Below, piece after piece: positions 1 through 11,700 of a stretch of 64,000 nucleotides of DNA. The DNA is taken from NCBI GenBank assembly GCA_032719365.1, contig CM064870.1, positions 44,734,194-44,798,193 on the forward strand, in the 5' to 3' direction. The DNA comes from Prinsepia uniflora. Lineage: Eukaryota; Streptophyta; Magnoliopsida; Rosales; Rosaceae. Each line of letters begins with the position of its first letter. Within the stretch, counting starts at the first letter, position 1. Made by a program: the position numbers and the translations under genes. The notes under the pieces are model-generated. The model was not told the origin of the DNA. It saw only the letters and a list, made by a program, of their open reading frames with translations, and ran no database searches.

Positions 1-239
1 GTCAGCTTTCTACTACACTCAGCATACACTCAGCCAAATGTTACTTGGCATATCCATACAAGTCGGTTAAAAACAATAAAACGTCACAACCAAGGAACTA
101 GTAAGTCGAGTAGATAGACCAAAAATACTTTCATTCATGAAGACCATTGGATTGATAAAAAAAAACATTACAAAAGGGGGCCATCGGTCGATAGCATAAG
201 ATAAAAAAAATTAATTATTACAAGGCACTAAGCCAACTA

Positions 240-2650
240 CGAGTCTACTCTTGCTCTACTTCTTACACTTGCTGTCTCTCCGGTTTCTTTGGCCTAGGAG
301 GCTCCTGTTCTAGTTGTTCTTTCTTGGTTAGCTGAGGATCCTCATACTCGGCCTACTTCCCCTCGGCCTTATTTCCATCACCACGGTCTTCCTCCTCCTC
401 GGAGTTAGACTCAAAGTCCTTAGCTGCAATATCCCGACCGAGCGAATGAGGGGTTTCAATTGATAGCCCAGGGTTGTGGAAAAAGAGGTTCTTGTAGAGC
501 ACCCTGTCGCACTCGGTGGCATAATCCATCTTGATCTTCTTTTGATCAGTTGTCACCTTGAACTTGGAAACCGCCTCCTCTTAGATCTAGGCAAGGTCGG
601 CCTTCTGAGTAGCCTTCACTTAATTAAGCTCATTCCAATGATGGCAGAAATCCTTCTCGCCCACCTCTCGCTTGGCCTTCAGCTCCGTCTGACCAACAAG
701 CAACTCATCCTTCATTTTTTCCTTACTTTCTAGCAACTCTTTCTTCAAGTCCTCCTTGTTCACCGCCATCTTAGACATCCTACTCTTCTTAAACTCAAAC
801 TGCCGAGTGTGATCACCTTTGGCCTTGAGGGTCAGCTCAGCCTCCCTAAGCTTGGGAGACAAATCTTGCTGCTATTGCTTCAATTTCTCCTTCTCTCGCA
901 AGGCCGAACCGACCTTCCTTTGAATGTTAGCAATTTGTAGGTATACTTCACTGAGAGTCTACACACAGACTAGTCAAAGCTGACTCGAAACAAAAAAAAA
1001 AACTTTAAAAAAAACAACAAGGGAAAACTTACATTCAAAAGCAACAGAAACACCTACTTCATATTTTGCTTGAGCTTCACAATAGGATTATTGGTCAACT
1101 CTTCGAGCATAATCGATTCCCCTAGATAGATACGGTTCAAAAATGGAACCATCTACCTAGCACAACAGATGGTGGCTGAGAAAGAGGACGTGTTAGGGAC
1201 GGTGCTCATTTTTTCCACAATGAAGAGATCAATATCGATCCTCTCATCACTCCTAGGCAGCACCTCGTTGATCCTTTGATCAAGCCAAGATGGAGATAGA
1301 GGTAGTGAAAACCTCGACGGGGGCATCAAATGAGACTCAATCCACGCTAGCACCAATTAAGAATGAAAGATGCTTTTGGCCTCCTTTGAATCTTCATCTT
1401 CCTAGGGTCAGGCGACCACACTTTCTCTGGTTAAAGAGCCTTTGATCGAGAATCCACGTGCTCTTTAACGACCACTCGGTCTACTTTTTTAGCTACTTAG
1501 TCCACAAAAGGAGCCAAGCCAATCACCGAGATATGGACCCCATCCGAGTGGCAGCATCCCTCTTCATGGACGACTCCTTGTGCTTCTTTGGCTGGGCATT
1601 AGATGACCCCTCAGCCTCCTTAACTTTCTCCATGAGCTTCTCGGGTTCTTTCAATTTCTTGTTGACTAGGTGGTGGGGAACTACAAGGCCAACCCAACAG
1701 CTAGCAACTGAACACACAAAGCAACATAAAAGATGACAAGAAGCAACACTTATGCTATTCCGAGTCGATTAGACCAGCTCGGCGTTAAAGCCCGGGCAAT
1801 TGAAGCGTTAGTCGGATGTGTTCCACGTCGTCTAGTTTCCTCCTCACTTTCTTATTAATTTTCTTCTCGGCCCACGAGATGTCCTCAGTCGGAAACAAAC
1901 CTGCACACCAAGTTAACAGTCAGAATCATAACAAGACTTGAAAAAAAAAATAGAAAACAAACAAGCACTATCGACATATTAAAGACCAAGAATACTAAGC
2001 ACCTTCGATCTGGAACTTCCCCACTATGGGACCCTCCTCGGTGCTCCGTTCCTACTTCTCACCGATAAAGAAGAACCCAGTCTTGTAAGATTATCAGCAG
2101 GTTATGGGGGAGCTCACCCCTCTCAGACTTCTTGATGCATCAAACATATATCCACCTAGTGCTCTGTTGCTGGAAGCCAAAATCATATAAGTACGTTATT
2201 TGTGCGTAGGTCGGCTCGGGAATCTCAGCCCAAGGGAAGGTCGTGTAGAGGGAGCATAGCACGATCCAAACATTGGGATTTGGTTAACCGAGCGCAACTC
2301 GCATCCTCTTCACCATCTTCTTCAATCACGGATGATATGGCAGTCATATGCGAGAAGACAACAACTCGGAGTAAATCTGGCCATTCTGATTAGTGGATTG
2401 CTCGGTACCTCACCTTTCGTTGAAAATCTCATGGTCACCAAGTTAGGAATGTCGAACTCGACTAGGAGTTTTTTCAACCCTGCCTCGACTAGCTGACTAG
2501 CTCATACAATATAAACGCAACCTTTAAAATTGGCAAAGCACTGGGCATCAAGCGCTTATGGGATGACCCAATTGCTAGAACGAGAACACTACCCTTATTC
2601 CGACCGTGGGTAAACTTCAACACTTTATAAAATCTTTGCCTTACTATATA
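240..2650 (-). pseudogene. Decayed transposon gag-like coding remnants
   Basis: Several short open stretches on the minus strand (about 2500-2200, 1717-1153, 862-620 and 556-353) read as pieces of one protein separated by stops, frameshifts and possible introns. The 862-620 and 556-353 pieces are Lys/Glu-rich and heptad-like, so probably coiled coil, followed by an acidic tail around 370-410. The 2150-2450 part resembles the N-terminal module of abundant plant transposon proteins annotated as gag-like. I recognise the style but not a named family. No intact frame exceeds about 90 codons, so this is not a working gene. It could also be a decayed host gene; a profile search of the joined segments would decide. 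Confidence 0.4.
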
Positions 2651-3894
2651 CACCTATCAACCATCTCAAATATAGAGACTAACCCTAGACCATTTCCTTG
2701 TCTAGCTGACTCTTAGCTTTGTTCTCTCTAGAGCTTGACTCATCCTCACTTACAGACCGAGTATGCTCTACGATGCAAAGACTCTCGGACGAGGACTCCT
2801 TGACCTCTGAGTTGTACCCCTCCCCTCTACCGAGCTACTAGTATCAAACATCTATAATAAAAACAAAAACTCAGAGGTCGACCCTAAAACCTGGAAGATT
2901 TGAGCACTCACCAAATTAGGCTCCTGCCCAGTTCTTCAACAAAACCTACTTTCAATCAAAAAATAACAAGGAGGACGATCACTTACTAGTTTTTTTCAAG
3001 GCAGAGCCAGCTCATCGTAAATCGCACAACTATGAAGACCGTCATAGAACACTCATCGAAAATTGCCTGAAAAACTAACAAACTCAACAAAATGCAAAGT
3101 TAGAAATATCGAGGAAGAGAACTCCTATATATAGACAACGACACAGAATTCGAAGCATTGTACCCCTTAGAGGCCAACATGTGTCCCACATGTAGAGTGC
3201 CACAACACTGCTTGTAAATCGATAACATTAGAGATCGACATGTGTCTCACATCTAGAACACAACGACACAGCCGCAAAGACCAACCATCTCGCAAGCCGA
3301 GAATACCAACCTTCTCACAAGCCTACAAAATTCGAACCAACAGGCAAACAAACTCAACCAACCTCCATAAGGAAGCATCAAGGATCATTACAAAAAGGCT
3401 AAGCAAAAACCAACTGAGCGACCTGTCACACCGATATCTCGGCCATCGTCACCATAACCAAGTCATATGCCATTCTTATTGCACATATCGACTCTTCTGA
3501 GAAGATTAGGAAAAACCAACCAAGCTACATAGATTGCTCGGTTGACGCCTTAGAAACTGAGTACTATGCTACCTCTACTGCATAAACCGACTCACTCGAG
3601 GCCGACTCACTCGAAATACCTCATTTACTGCGTCTAGACTAGTGAGCGCCAACGAAGCCACACAAAATGCTTGACAGACACCTCACAAACTGAGTACCAT
3701 GACACCTACGCTAAATAGACCAACACAACTAAAACATACATGTCTCCTATCCTACAAGATACACACCAACTGATTTTAAACCAACAAGTACAACACATAG
3801 AAGGCCAAGAGCACCACACTGATAGGCTAATCTCATGCACAACGACCGTTGAGGGTGTCCGAACAAGAAAGCACGCGCACAACTTGAAGACCTC
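2651..3894. other. Non-coding stretch, possible old LTR or promoter region
   Basis: No coding region or RNA gene is supported here. A short imperfect duplication around ACATGTGTC is seen near 3178 and 3238. Because a TATA-like site at 3125 points toward the decayed gag-like remnants, part of this stretch may be the LTR or promoter of that element, but I could not find matching LTR ends. Confidence 0.3.
3125..3134 (-). promoter_or_regulatory. Candidate TATA box (CTATATATAG)
   Basis: The sequence CTATATATAG lies about 100-500 bp upstream, on the minus strand, of the first decayed gag-like segment. The motif is near-palindromic, so direction is inferred only from the neighbouring remnants. Confidence 0.25.
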
Positions 3895-4256
3895 TCTCGA
3901 CTGACACGATATTGTCCGCTTTGGGCCCAGCCCTCACAACTTCATTTTTGGGAACTCATGTGCAACTTCCCAGTGGGTCACCTATCCTAGGATTGCTCCA
4001 ACCTAATATCACTTAACTTTCAAGTTTCAACCAAATCCAAAGACAACGAGCTCCCAAAGGCCTCATTTCTGGGAAGACATTGTCCACACATAAAAGACAC
4101 TTTACATTTCCCTCCCCAAGCGATGTGGGGTTTCTCACCATTCTTCTCAAGACACAGGTCTTACAATCTACCCACCTTGAGGCCCAGCGTCCTCACTGTC
4201 ACACTTCCGATTGGGGTTCAACTTTGATACTATTTTGTCATGGCCCGACTCCCCTA
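3895..4256 (+). repeat. Dispersed plant repeat, copy 1
   Basis: This is the first of two head-to-tail copies of a roughly 350 bp unit. It contains ATATTGTCCGCTTTGGGCCC near 3912, then CTCCCAAAGGCC near 4052, AGACATTGTCCACACATA near 4074 and a CGATGTGGG motif near 4122. Sequences of this kind recur widely in plant genomes; I do not know their transposon class. The copy is about 80-90% similar by eye to copy 2. Confidence 0.65.
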
Positions 4257-7200
4257 ACACAATATTGTCCGCTTTGGGCCCAGCCCTCACGGCTTTGTTT
4301 CTGAGAACTCATGCACAATTTCCTAATGGGTCACCCAACCCATCCTAGGATTTTTCCAGCCCAATATCGCTTATGTAACGACCCAAATCTCGAGGAAACG
4401 TGAAATTGGGAAATTTAAGGAGAAAAGGATGATTTTGCCCCAAAGTCAAAGAGTTGACTTTTTTTTTATCAAAGTCAAAATATTGAAATTTTGATCGGGG
4501 CCTCATTTAGGTAATTCGAGGGGACCATTATAAAGGTCTTGGCTTTCAGAGTACGTCGGTAGGTGGCATACTTAAAACGGAGTTTGGACAGTTTTGTTCT
4601 AGGTCTAGATTATGCAGGGACAATTTGGTAATTTGATTCGAAGGTCATTTTTGTAATTTTTCTTTGTGATATATTTTTGTGCTAAATTGGAAGGTGACAT
4701 GTGTCCCTATCCCTTAGGGATGTGTGTGTGCTGACTATGCATGATTATTTGTACTGTTTATGTTGTGTGTGGGCTCTCAACCAAGAGAGAAAATGAAGAA
4801 AAAATGAAAAAAAAAAAACCTGAGAAGAGAGAAACATAGAAGAGAAGAGAATAAAGGAGAGTGAGGGGAAGTGGAAGCAAGGAAGAAAGGGAAAGAATGT
4901 ACAAAACCTAGACTGCTAGGGAGAAAGGTGATGGTGAAACCGTGATGATAATTTCGGGTTTTAGGTTTCTTAGTCTCTTTTCAATTGGGAACCTTAGAAA
5001 CTAGATTCAGATCACCCTTTTTGGGGTTCCTGCAATTCTAACGAGGCCCTCATTTGCAAGTTCAGATGTCGAGATCATCCAGGTTCAAAGAACACACCAT
5101 GGCCAAAACTTGAAAGATTTGAGCAACGATTTTTGGTACGTTTCCTTGTATTTTAACTATATAGATCCATTGTTGGGTTAATGTAGAGTAGAATGGTTGA
5201 AACATAACTAAAAAAGGTTGAAAAATGAATGAGATAGGACTGGGACGGGTCGTTGGGTTGGACGACCTGAAAAACCAGTCATCCAAGCTACAAGAACGAT
5301 GAACAACACCCTGACGCGTGGGCTTCATGCGCAGCCACTTCAGGCGGGATGTGGGAATACATGCTAGGGAATCTGGGCATGTGTATAACATGTTTTTTTA
5401 TGCTTTCAATGTTATAAACAATTTGGCACAGGTTTCGAGTCAGTCAGACACAATTTAGGGTATGTTTGGTTGTTTGAAGGTTTAGTGTTCGTTTTAAATT
5501 CGTCTAAAAATCCAAAAAAAAAATTATGGGATTAAATATGAAGCTATTTGAGATGCTTAGTGATCTTAAGACATGATTTGTGGCAGGAATTGATGTTCTC
5601 GAAAATTATGGAAATGCGTGCAAATTGGGATTCAGTTATTTAAATGGTGTGTGAGTGGACTTTCTTTTTCTTTCCTTCAACTATTATGCATGCACACTTA
5701 CATGATTTAAATGTGTTTCTATGTGTTTTGGTGGCATTGGAGTGATTGGAAATATTATTGGATATTCGGTGGTTTTATGAATATTTTATTAATATTTTAT
5801 TGCGTGTTTTTCGAGGATTTACATAAATTCCATTTTGGATTCTGATTCAAATATGGTTTTGGGATTTAGTATGAAATGTGATTTGGAAGATTATTATGTC
5901 GGTATGTTGGTGATTTTTATATGATTTTGGATGGTTTTTCGGAAATCCTTTAATGGTTCGTTTTACGGTGTTTCTCGAGTATGTGTTTCTGGATTTTTGG
6001 TTTGGATTATAGATTTGGAAGGTACAAAGTTTGAACTATGAAATAAGGTGATTTTGGTGTATTCGTGGTTTTCTTATGATTTCCGAAGGATTTTCAAGGA
6101 AAATGCTTTATATGCACGTATTACGAAGAACAATGTGTACCTTGGTTTTTGGGCTTAGGCCGGGGGGTTGACTTTAGATTTGATTTGTGATATGAGATGT
6201 GATATGAGTATGTGTTATTGGTATGGTTGATGCAAACTGTGGTAGTGATGATTTTGAATTGGACTTGGGTCGGTTATATGTGTTATGATGCTTGTTAATT
6301 AAGTAGTCTTAGACGTTGAGTTGAAGGCTCCAAATCCTGAGACTAGTATTGTGTATGACTGTGATTGTGTTGATTGGATCTAAGTCTCAAAATTCGAGCC
6401 CGGGGCTCCGATTCCTGAGACTGTGTTGTGATGATCCGGACGTCGAGTTTGGGGCTCTAGTTCCCGAGTGAGTGCGTAAGTGATGGCCTACTGGTATTGC
6501 CCTTGTGGTGTGATGGTTGATGTTGTGTTTGTGCAGTGATATTGAGGCGACTTTGTGTGAATTCTGTGATAATGTTGGATATGGATTGATTGTGTATTAT
6601 TGATGTGATATATGATGAGTAACCTTTCTTGTGATGTGGATTGATGGTTTTGGTGGTCTCGGACGTCGAGCTTTCCTCCGATTCCCGAGTGGATTTGTGG
6701 GTGCCTGGCACTAGGGCAGTTGTTTGATCTTTGATATATGTGGCATTGATGTAGTTGACTAACATGTTTGTGACTTGTTAGTATTTCGTGGTTAAACTGG
6801 TTTGTGATTAACAGTTATTTTGCAGCTAATGGCATTACAGATGTTTTCACAAATTTCGAGAATTTAAATTGTGTTTTGTTGTAATCGAATTGAAATGGTT
6901 TTTAATGCATGCATGGTTTTGGAAAACAGAGGGTAAAAGATAGATATTTTCAAATTATGTTTTTTACACGTTTTTTTTGTCTACTCACACGTTTTCTTGG
7001 TTTTTGTAACCCTCTAGGGGTGTTACATGGGAATCGAGGCTCAAAGGCGGAGACATGAACTAGAGAGACTAGTGTGTATCCCTAGTCTGATAAAGTTTCA
7101 TGCGTAATTTGATTCTTGTTAGACGGGAGTAGGGCCTAAGTGTACAATTCTAGTGTTTTGCGGGTGGGATCCTGTCAGCTTAATTTTGGAGTTCCAACCA

Positions 7201-7345
7201 AATTCAAAGCCAGTGAGCTCCCAAAAGGCGTCGTTGCTAGGAAGACATCGTCCATACATATAAGACACATCACCTTTCCCTCCCCGAGCGATGTGGCATT
7301 GTTTACCGTTATTCTCAAGGCACGGGCCTTACATGGGGGGACCAC
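4257..7345 (+). repeat. Dispersed plant repeat, copy 2, split by a solo LTR
   Basis: The second copy of the repeat runs from 4257 to 4373 and resumes at 7178-7345. The left part carries the TTGTCCGCTTTGGGCCC motif and the right part carries GAGCTCCCAAAAGG, AAGACATCGTCCATACATA and CGATGTGGC in the same order as copy 1. The sequence AATATCGCTTA at 4363-4373 joins to ATTTTGGAGTTCC at 7183 exactly where copy 1 has AATATCACTTA followed by ACTTTCAAGTTTC, so the interruption is a clean insertion. Confidence 0.7.
4374..7177 (+). mobile_element. Solo LTR, chromovirus-like gypsy, TSD GCTTA
   Basis: The element begins TGTAACGACCCAAATCTCG and ends GGGTGGGATCCTGTCA, the same termini style as the other large LTRs of this window (TGTAACRACCCG...CCTGNCA). 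It is 2804 bp and is flanked by the 5 bp duplication GCTTA at 4369-4373 and 7178-7182. No internal retrotransposon sequence or second LTR is present, so this is a solo LTR left by LTR-LTR recombination. The segment 6300-6700 holds degenerate subrepeats of the type GACGTCGAG...GGGCTC...GATTCCCGAGTG. Confidence 0.85.
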
Positions 7346-7821
7346 AAGTATACTTCCCATCGAGTTTGAAAGAAAAAGATAAGTCCCTAACCGAAAAATT
7401 CCACCTCGGTCAAGAATTGGGGGATTTCTGTTGACACTATATTAGACCAGACTCATTGAATCGTATGCTTAATGCTCAAACACCAAACATGGGTCAAGCC
7501 CACATAACCTAAACAAGCCTAATAATGAGTCAAATTGTTTATTTTCTTCGTCAGCAAACCGAAGGCCAACACACAATAGAAAGGTCTTAACCACAACAAA
7601 GGGGTTGTTTCAAGACTAGAATGCATTTGAATGAGCATTCCCAGTTAACCATAAGACACCAAGCATATAAACTTGAAGATGCGTAATTGTTTATTTTCTT
7701 TATATTTTTTTTAGAAACTTATACAACGTTTCTTCATGTCTTATGGTTGCTTCCTTTATATGCTTGGTCAAATCTTCCGTTGATGCTCAAACACTTAAGT
7801 CCGTTGCCAAAGCTAGCCCCC
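7346..7821. other. Intergenic, nothing recognised
   Basis: I see no coding region, RNA gene or clear repeat boundary in this stretch. It is moderately AT-rich. Confidence 0.4.
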
Positions 7822-8299
7822 TGTTAATTGGTTCGAAAAAACCGACCGAAAAACCAAACTGAATCGGAACCGAACCGAAGGAAAATCGAGACCGTTTGGA
7901 GAAAATCGAATCGAACCGAATCGAATGGAACTAAAAAACGAACCGACCCGAACCGAAATGCTTTAGGTTACTTTGTAATGAACATTGATTAGTTATAATG
8001 AATCTTAATTAGTTGTAATAAACATTAATTAGGTTGTAATGGACATTAATTAGATAATAAATATTGATTATTGTATAAAAGTACAAAAGTACAAAAAAAA
8101 AATTGGTTTTTAGAGAAAATTGAACTGATTCAACCGAACCGATTCACCATAATTTGAAGAAAAAAATCGATTTTAACCGAACCGAACAGAACCGAATAAG
8201 AGAAAAAATCGAATCGAACCGCATTGGAGGAAAAACTGAACCGATTCCCCAATTGATTTTGGTTTCGGTAAAAAAACCGAACCAAAAAACCGATTAACA
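7822..8299. mobile_element. MITE-like element with AACCGAACCG subrepeats
   Basis: The ends form a 12 bp imperfect inverted repeat, TGTTAATTGGTT at 7822 and its complement AACCGATTAACA ending at 8299 (one mismatch). The interior has two blocks of degenerate CCGAACCGAA repeats (about 7840-7960 and 8110-8290) around an AT-rich centre with repeated ATTAATTAG. This layout resembles non-autonomous hAT-like elements common in eudicots. A target duplication is not clear, so the class is tentative. Confidence 0.5.
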
Positions 8300-8701
8300 C
8301 TCTTAGCCAAAGCCAATAACTTCCAATCATTACTATATATTGTAATTTTGTTTTTTTTTTTGTATTTGTAGGTATTGACATTGTTTCCAATGAATTAAAC
8401 CAAGCTGCAAATTTTTAAGATTTTACTATTATTTCAACTATTCACAATTTGAATTTGCAACTATTCACAATTTGAATTTGCAAAAGACACCGTCTCTTTC
8501 CTTATACCACAGTTACCACTTTCACGATATTAAATAAAACATCTTTTCTATCAAAATAAAAAAATAAAAAAATTTATCAACAATTACATTTCCAAAACTT
8601 GTCCATTTGCCAATCTAAGTTGTCAGTACAGAAGGAAATAAATCAAACAGAACCATGGTTTTATAGGTTACAAAAACTACATCAACGCCTAGGCCTTCCT
8701 T
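8300..8701. other. IPMS 3' flank and probable 3' UTR
   Basis: This AT-rich stretch lies directly downstream of the minus-strand IPMS stop codon and probably holds its 3' UTR and poly(A) site. It contains a perfect two-copy 23 bp direct repeat at 8435-8480 (unit starting CAACTATTCACAATTTG). No other gene is seen. Confidence 0.4.
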
Positions 8702-11700
8702 TCATGCAGTCACTGAGGTTCTATCAGCTGGATTCTTTGTCGATGGCCTTTCCTGAAAACCTAGCATCTTATTCAATGCACTGATGTAGGCCTTGACACT
8801 AGAAACAACAATATCCATTTCTGCTCCACTTCCACTGCAACCGAAATACAAAATTGAGATACATATCTATCACTTGTTAACATCTGAGCAGAAGAAAATA
8901 TGCAAACTCGAAGAAAATATGCAACTCGAAGAAAAGATGCAAACTCTAAAACAGACCCACTTTTAGACACCATACCTGAATGTTCGTTGAAATGTTTCTC
9001 CAGTGAGAGCATGAGTGGCCACATAACTATTATCCTGTCGGATTAGGACTCGAGTAGTGGCTATTGCATCGATTCCTTCGGTGACTGCAGTCAAAGAGTA
9101 CTCAAGGAGTGTTACCGGTTCCTGTTATACCAAGGGAGAACAAACTTCTTTACAACACAGCCAAATATAAATATCTGTCGTAGCACAACTTATATACAGA
9201 AACTAAGTTCCACAATATAAAAAACTGCCTTAATTGTTCTATGGTCCTTGAATTATACCCCCAGCTACATTTTCGTCCCTGTAATTTTGAAAACGATTGC
9301 TATGGTCCTCCAATTAGGTTTCAAGTTCCATAAGTATTCTTTTCCATCAATTGTGTTAAATTTTCCATCACAATTTATGCAAATTTAACACAATTGATGC
9401 AATATCATGCATGTGATCCATTAGGGGAAATGAAATTTATTAAAATAACAAATAAGAACTTTGCTCAGCCCAGAGGCCTCCCTGACTCATGGCCACTGCC
9501 AGCCCACCACTTCTTCCTCTTCCTGGCCTCGATCTAAACACCTCTCCCTCCACAACCACCACCTACTCTAAACTCACACCATCTTTGTCTCTCTCTATAA
9601 AACTTCTCATGACATCTACCCAATTCCGTCTCCATATCTCTACCACTGCCCTAAACCACGCATACACCTAGGGCAATCCCTGTAACTCAGCAAATAGAAT
9701 TGCTTCTAAAGAACTCAACAAGGCCATTATTGGAACGAAGAAAACAGGCACATATACAACAATTCACACAAAATTGGAAACTTATCCCAATCTAAATTCA
9801 ATAGGGAGAGGTTAGAGGAGGGGGGTCGAGGATTGGGTGTGAATGTTTTGTTGGGGGTGGAGATTTTGATTCCCCTGATGTCGGAAGCCAGAGAGTCGGT
9901 TGGCTTGTGAGAGCATGTGGTGGTAGGAGGGAGTGGTTGGTGGAGGCCATGTGAGATGGCTGGTTGGACTTACTTTTACAGTCTCTGTGACTTTTTTTTC
10001 TGTTAGTTTATTTTTTTATAGATACTTGAGCTCAAGAAGGACCACTGGTGCAACTCGTAATCTAATTGGGGGACCAAAGCAACTATTTAGAATTCAGGGA
10101 CGAAGGTACAACTGGAAGTATAATTCAGGGACCGTAGCAACAATTAGGCCTACAGTCTAAAATTGAACAAATTATTGTCACCATCCATCATACGTCTCCG
10201 TTAAACTTTATGAATTCATAAATTCATCAAAGATGTCAACCCTGAAAAGAGTCAAACGGCTAATTACCATTATTCTTAATCATACCAACTATCCACCAAA
10301 CCCAGAGCTTGAAACATGCCCAACAGCAGTAGTGTAACCATAAATATTTTCAAGTACCAAATGTAAATATATTGGAATATTCATGATTTCAAATATTTTT
10401 ATCAAACCTTCACAAGGAGATCAACAGCCTTGTAAGCTGAATCCACGGGACCCGTTCCAACTGCACAGGCCACGTGCTCTCTCCCATCAGCATCAATTAG
10501 TTTAACAGTGGCTGTGGAAAGAGCAAGAGTTCCACAGGTAACCTGCGAATTCAGTCCAGGTAAATTGGAGGTGAGTCACTTTCCCAAAATGAACGAGGTT
10601 GATAATTATCTTGACAAACCTGTAAATCATGAAGCTTCCAGACAACTTCCGGCTGAAAAACTTCATCTAACACCAGTGCTCTGAGATCTGCATCAGTTAC
10701 CCTCTGGGATGCCAACAGTTAATATAAGAGTGCATAGAAAATATCTTCATGAACAAAAACGATGTCTATTGTTAAGCACTGATATGTTTCAGACCCTAAG
10801 ACTTCATTCAGTTTCACATAAGTCAAAGACAGATACTAGCATCTTAACTAATAGAATGATTTCTTTGCAGATTCTGTTTTTTCAGATTCAGAGCCGGTAT
10901 TTAATGATAAAATTACAATCCGTCAACAAAAGAGGACAGAAAGGCATTCACACATCTGATAGCTTCACTGTCCATTCTGCAACGAAATTCAGATTCCTTG
11001 CATTCTTGTCTGTTTCAAGATCTGAGACTGTATACTTGAACTTGGTTCAAGCTATGAAACAACTATTTTGTGTTCCCCACGATGTGCCAGCCTTCTGTTT
11101 ATTTTTTTAATTTCCTATTTGATAGTGTGTAGTCCATGCATCCAATCATCTCCAACATCATTTGTCCAAAATTCATTTTTGGAATATGTTCATCCTGAGC
11201 AATCTTAGATCAGGCTCCTCTCACAGTGTAATGGGCTTGTTACGGGATATAGCAGATATCTTTAATTTGACTTCAATTGTACGAGTTTGCCATATGGTTC
11301 AAAGGAACCAAATCTTTGGCACTGGCACAAACAGTTTTCACCTTAAAAGTAATATATTTGTCCAGGATTGACTGTTTTAGCAATTTTCTAAATTTTCATT
11401 CATGGTTTTTCATGCCTTTAAGTAAATTTCTGATGTTTAATTTTTACCGATATTTCTCTGACATTTCCGTGAACCCCAATTACCAATATTTCTAGAAGAT
11501 CAAATTTCATCCTAATATTTGACTAGGTCCATACCAGAATCGTACCTATGGAAAACATGAGGAGAATATTACACTTTCCAATTTACCTTTTTCAGTTCGG
11601 CTACAGCTTTGAAACGCCAGAATATACTGTCAAGTTGATCATCCTCAAGATCATAACCAAGCTAACAACAGTAAAGAAGAACATAAGGAAATGCAGAATA

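Noticed and set aside
8773..9024. Minus-strand open frame read straight through 8773-9024
   Set aside because: It reads through IPMS intron 11 in the wrong frame; splicing 8976/8834 gives the conserved C-terminus.
9489..9671. Short plus-strand frame starting MATASPPLLPLPG
   Set aside because: It is inside the intron 10 MITE-like element, pyrimidine-rich, with no support.
10709..11110. Plus-strand open frame of 133 codons
   Set aside because: It lies antisense in IPMS intron 8 with no recognisable domain.
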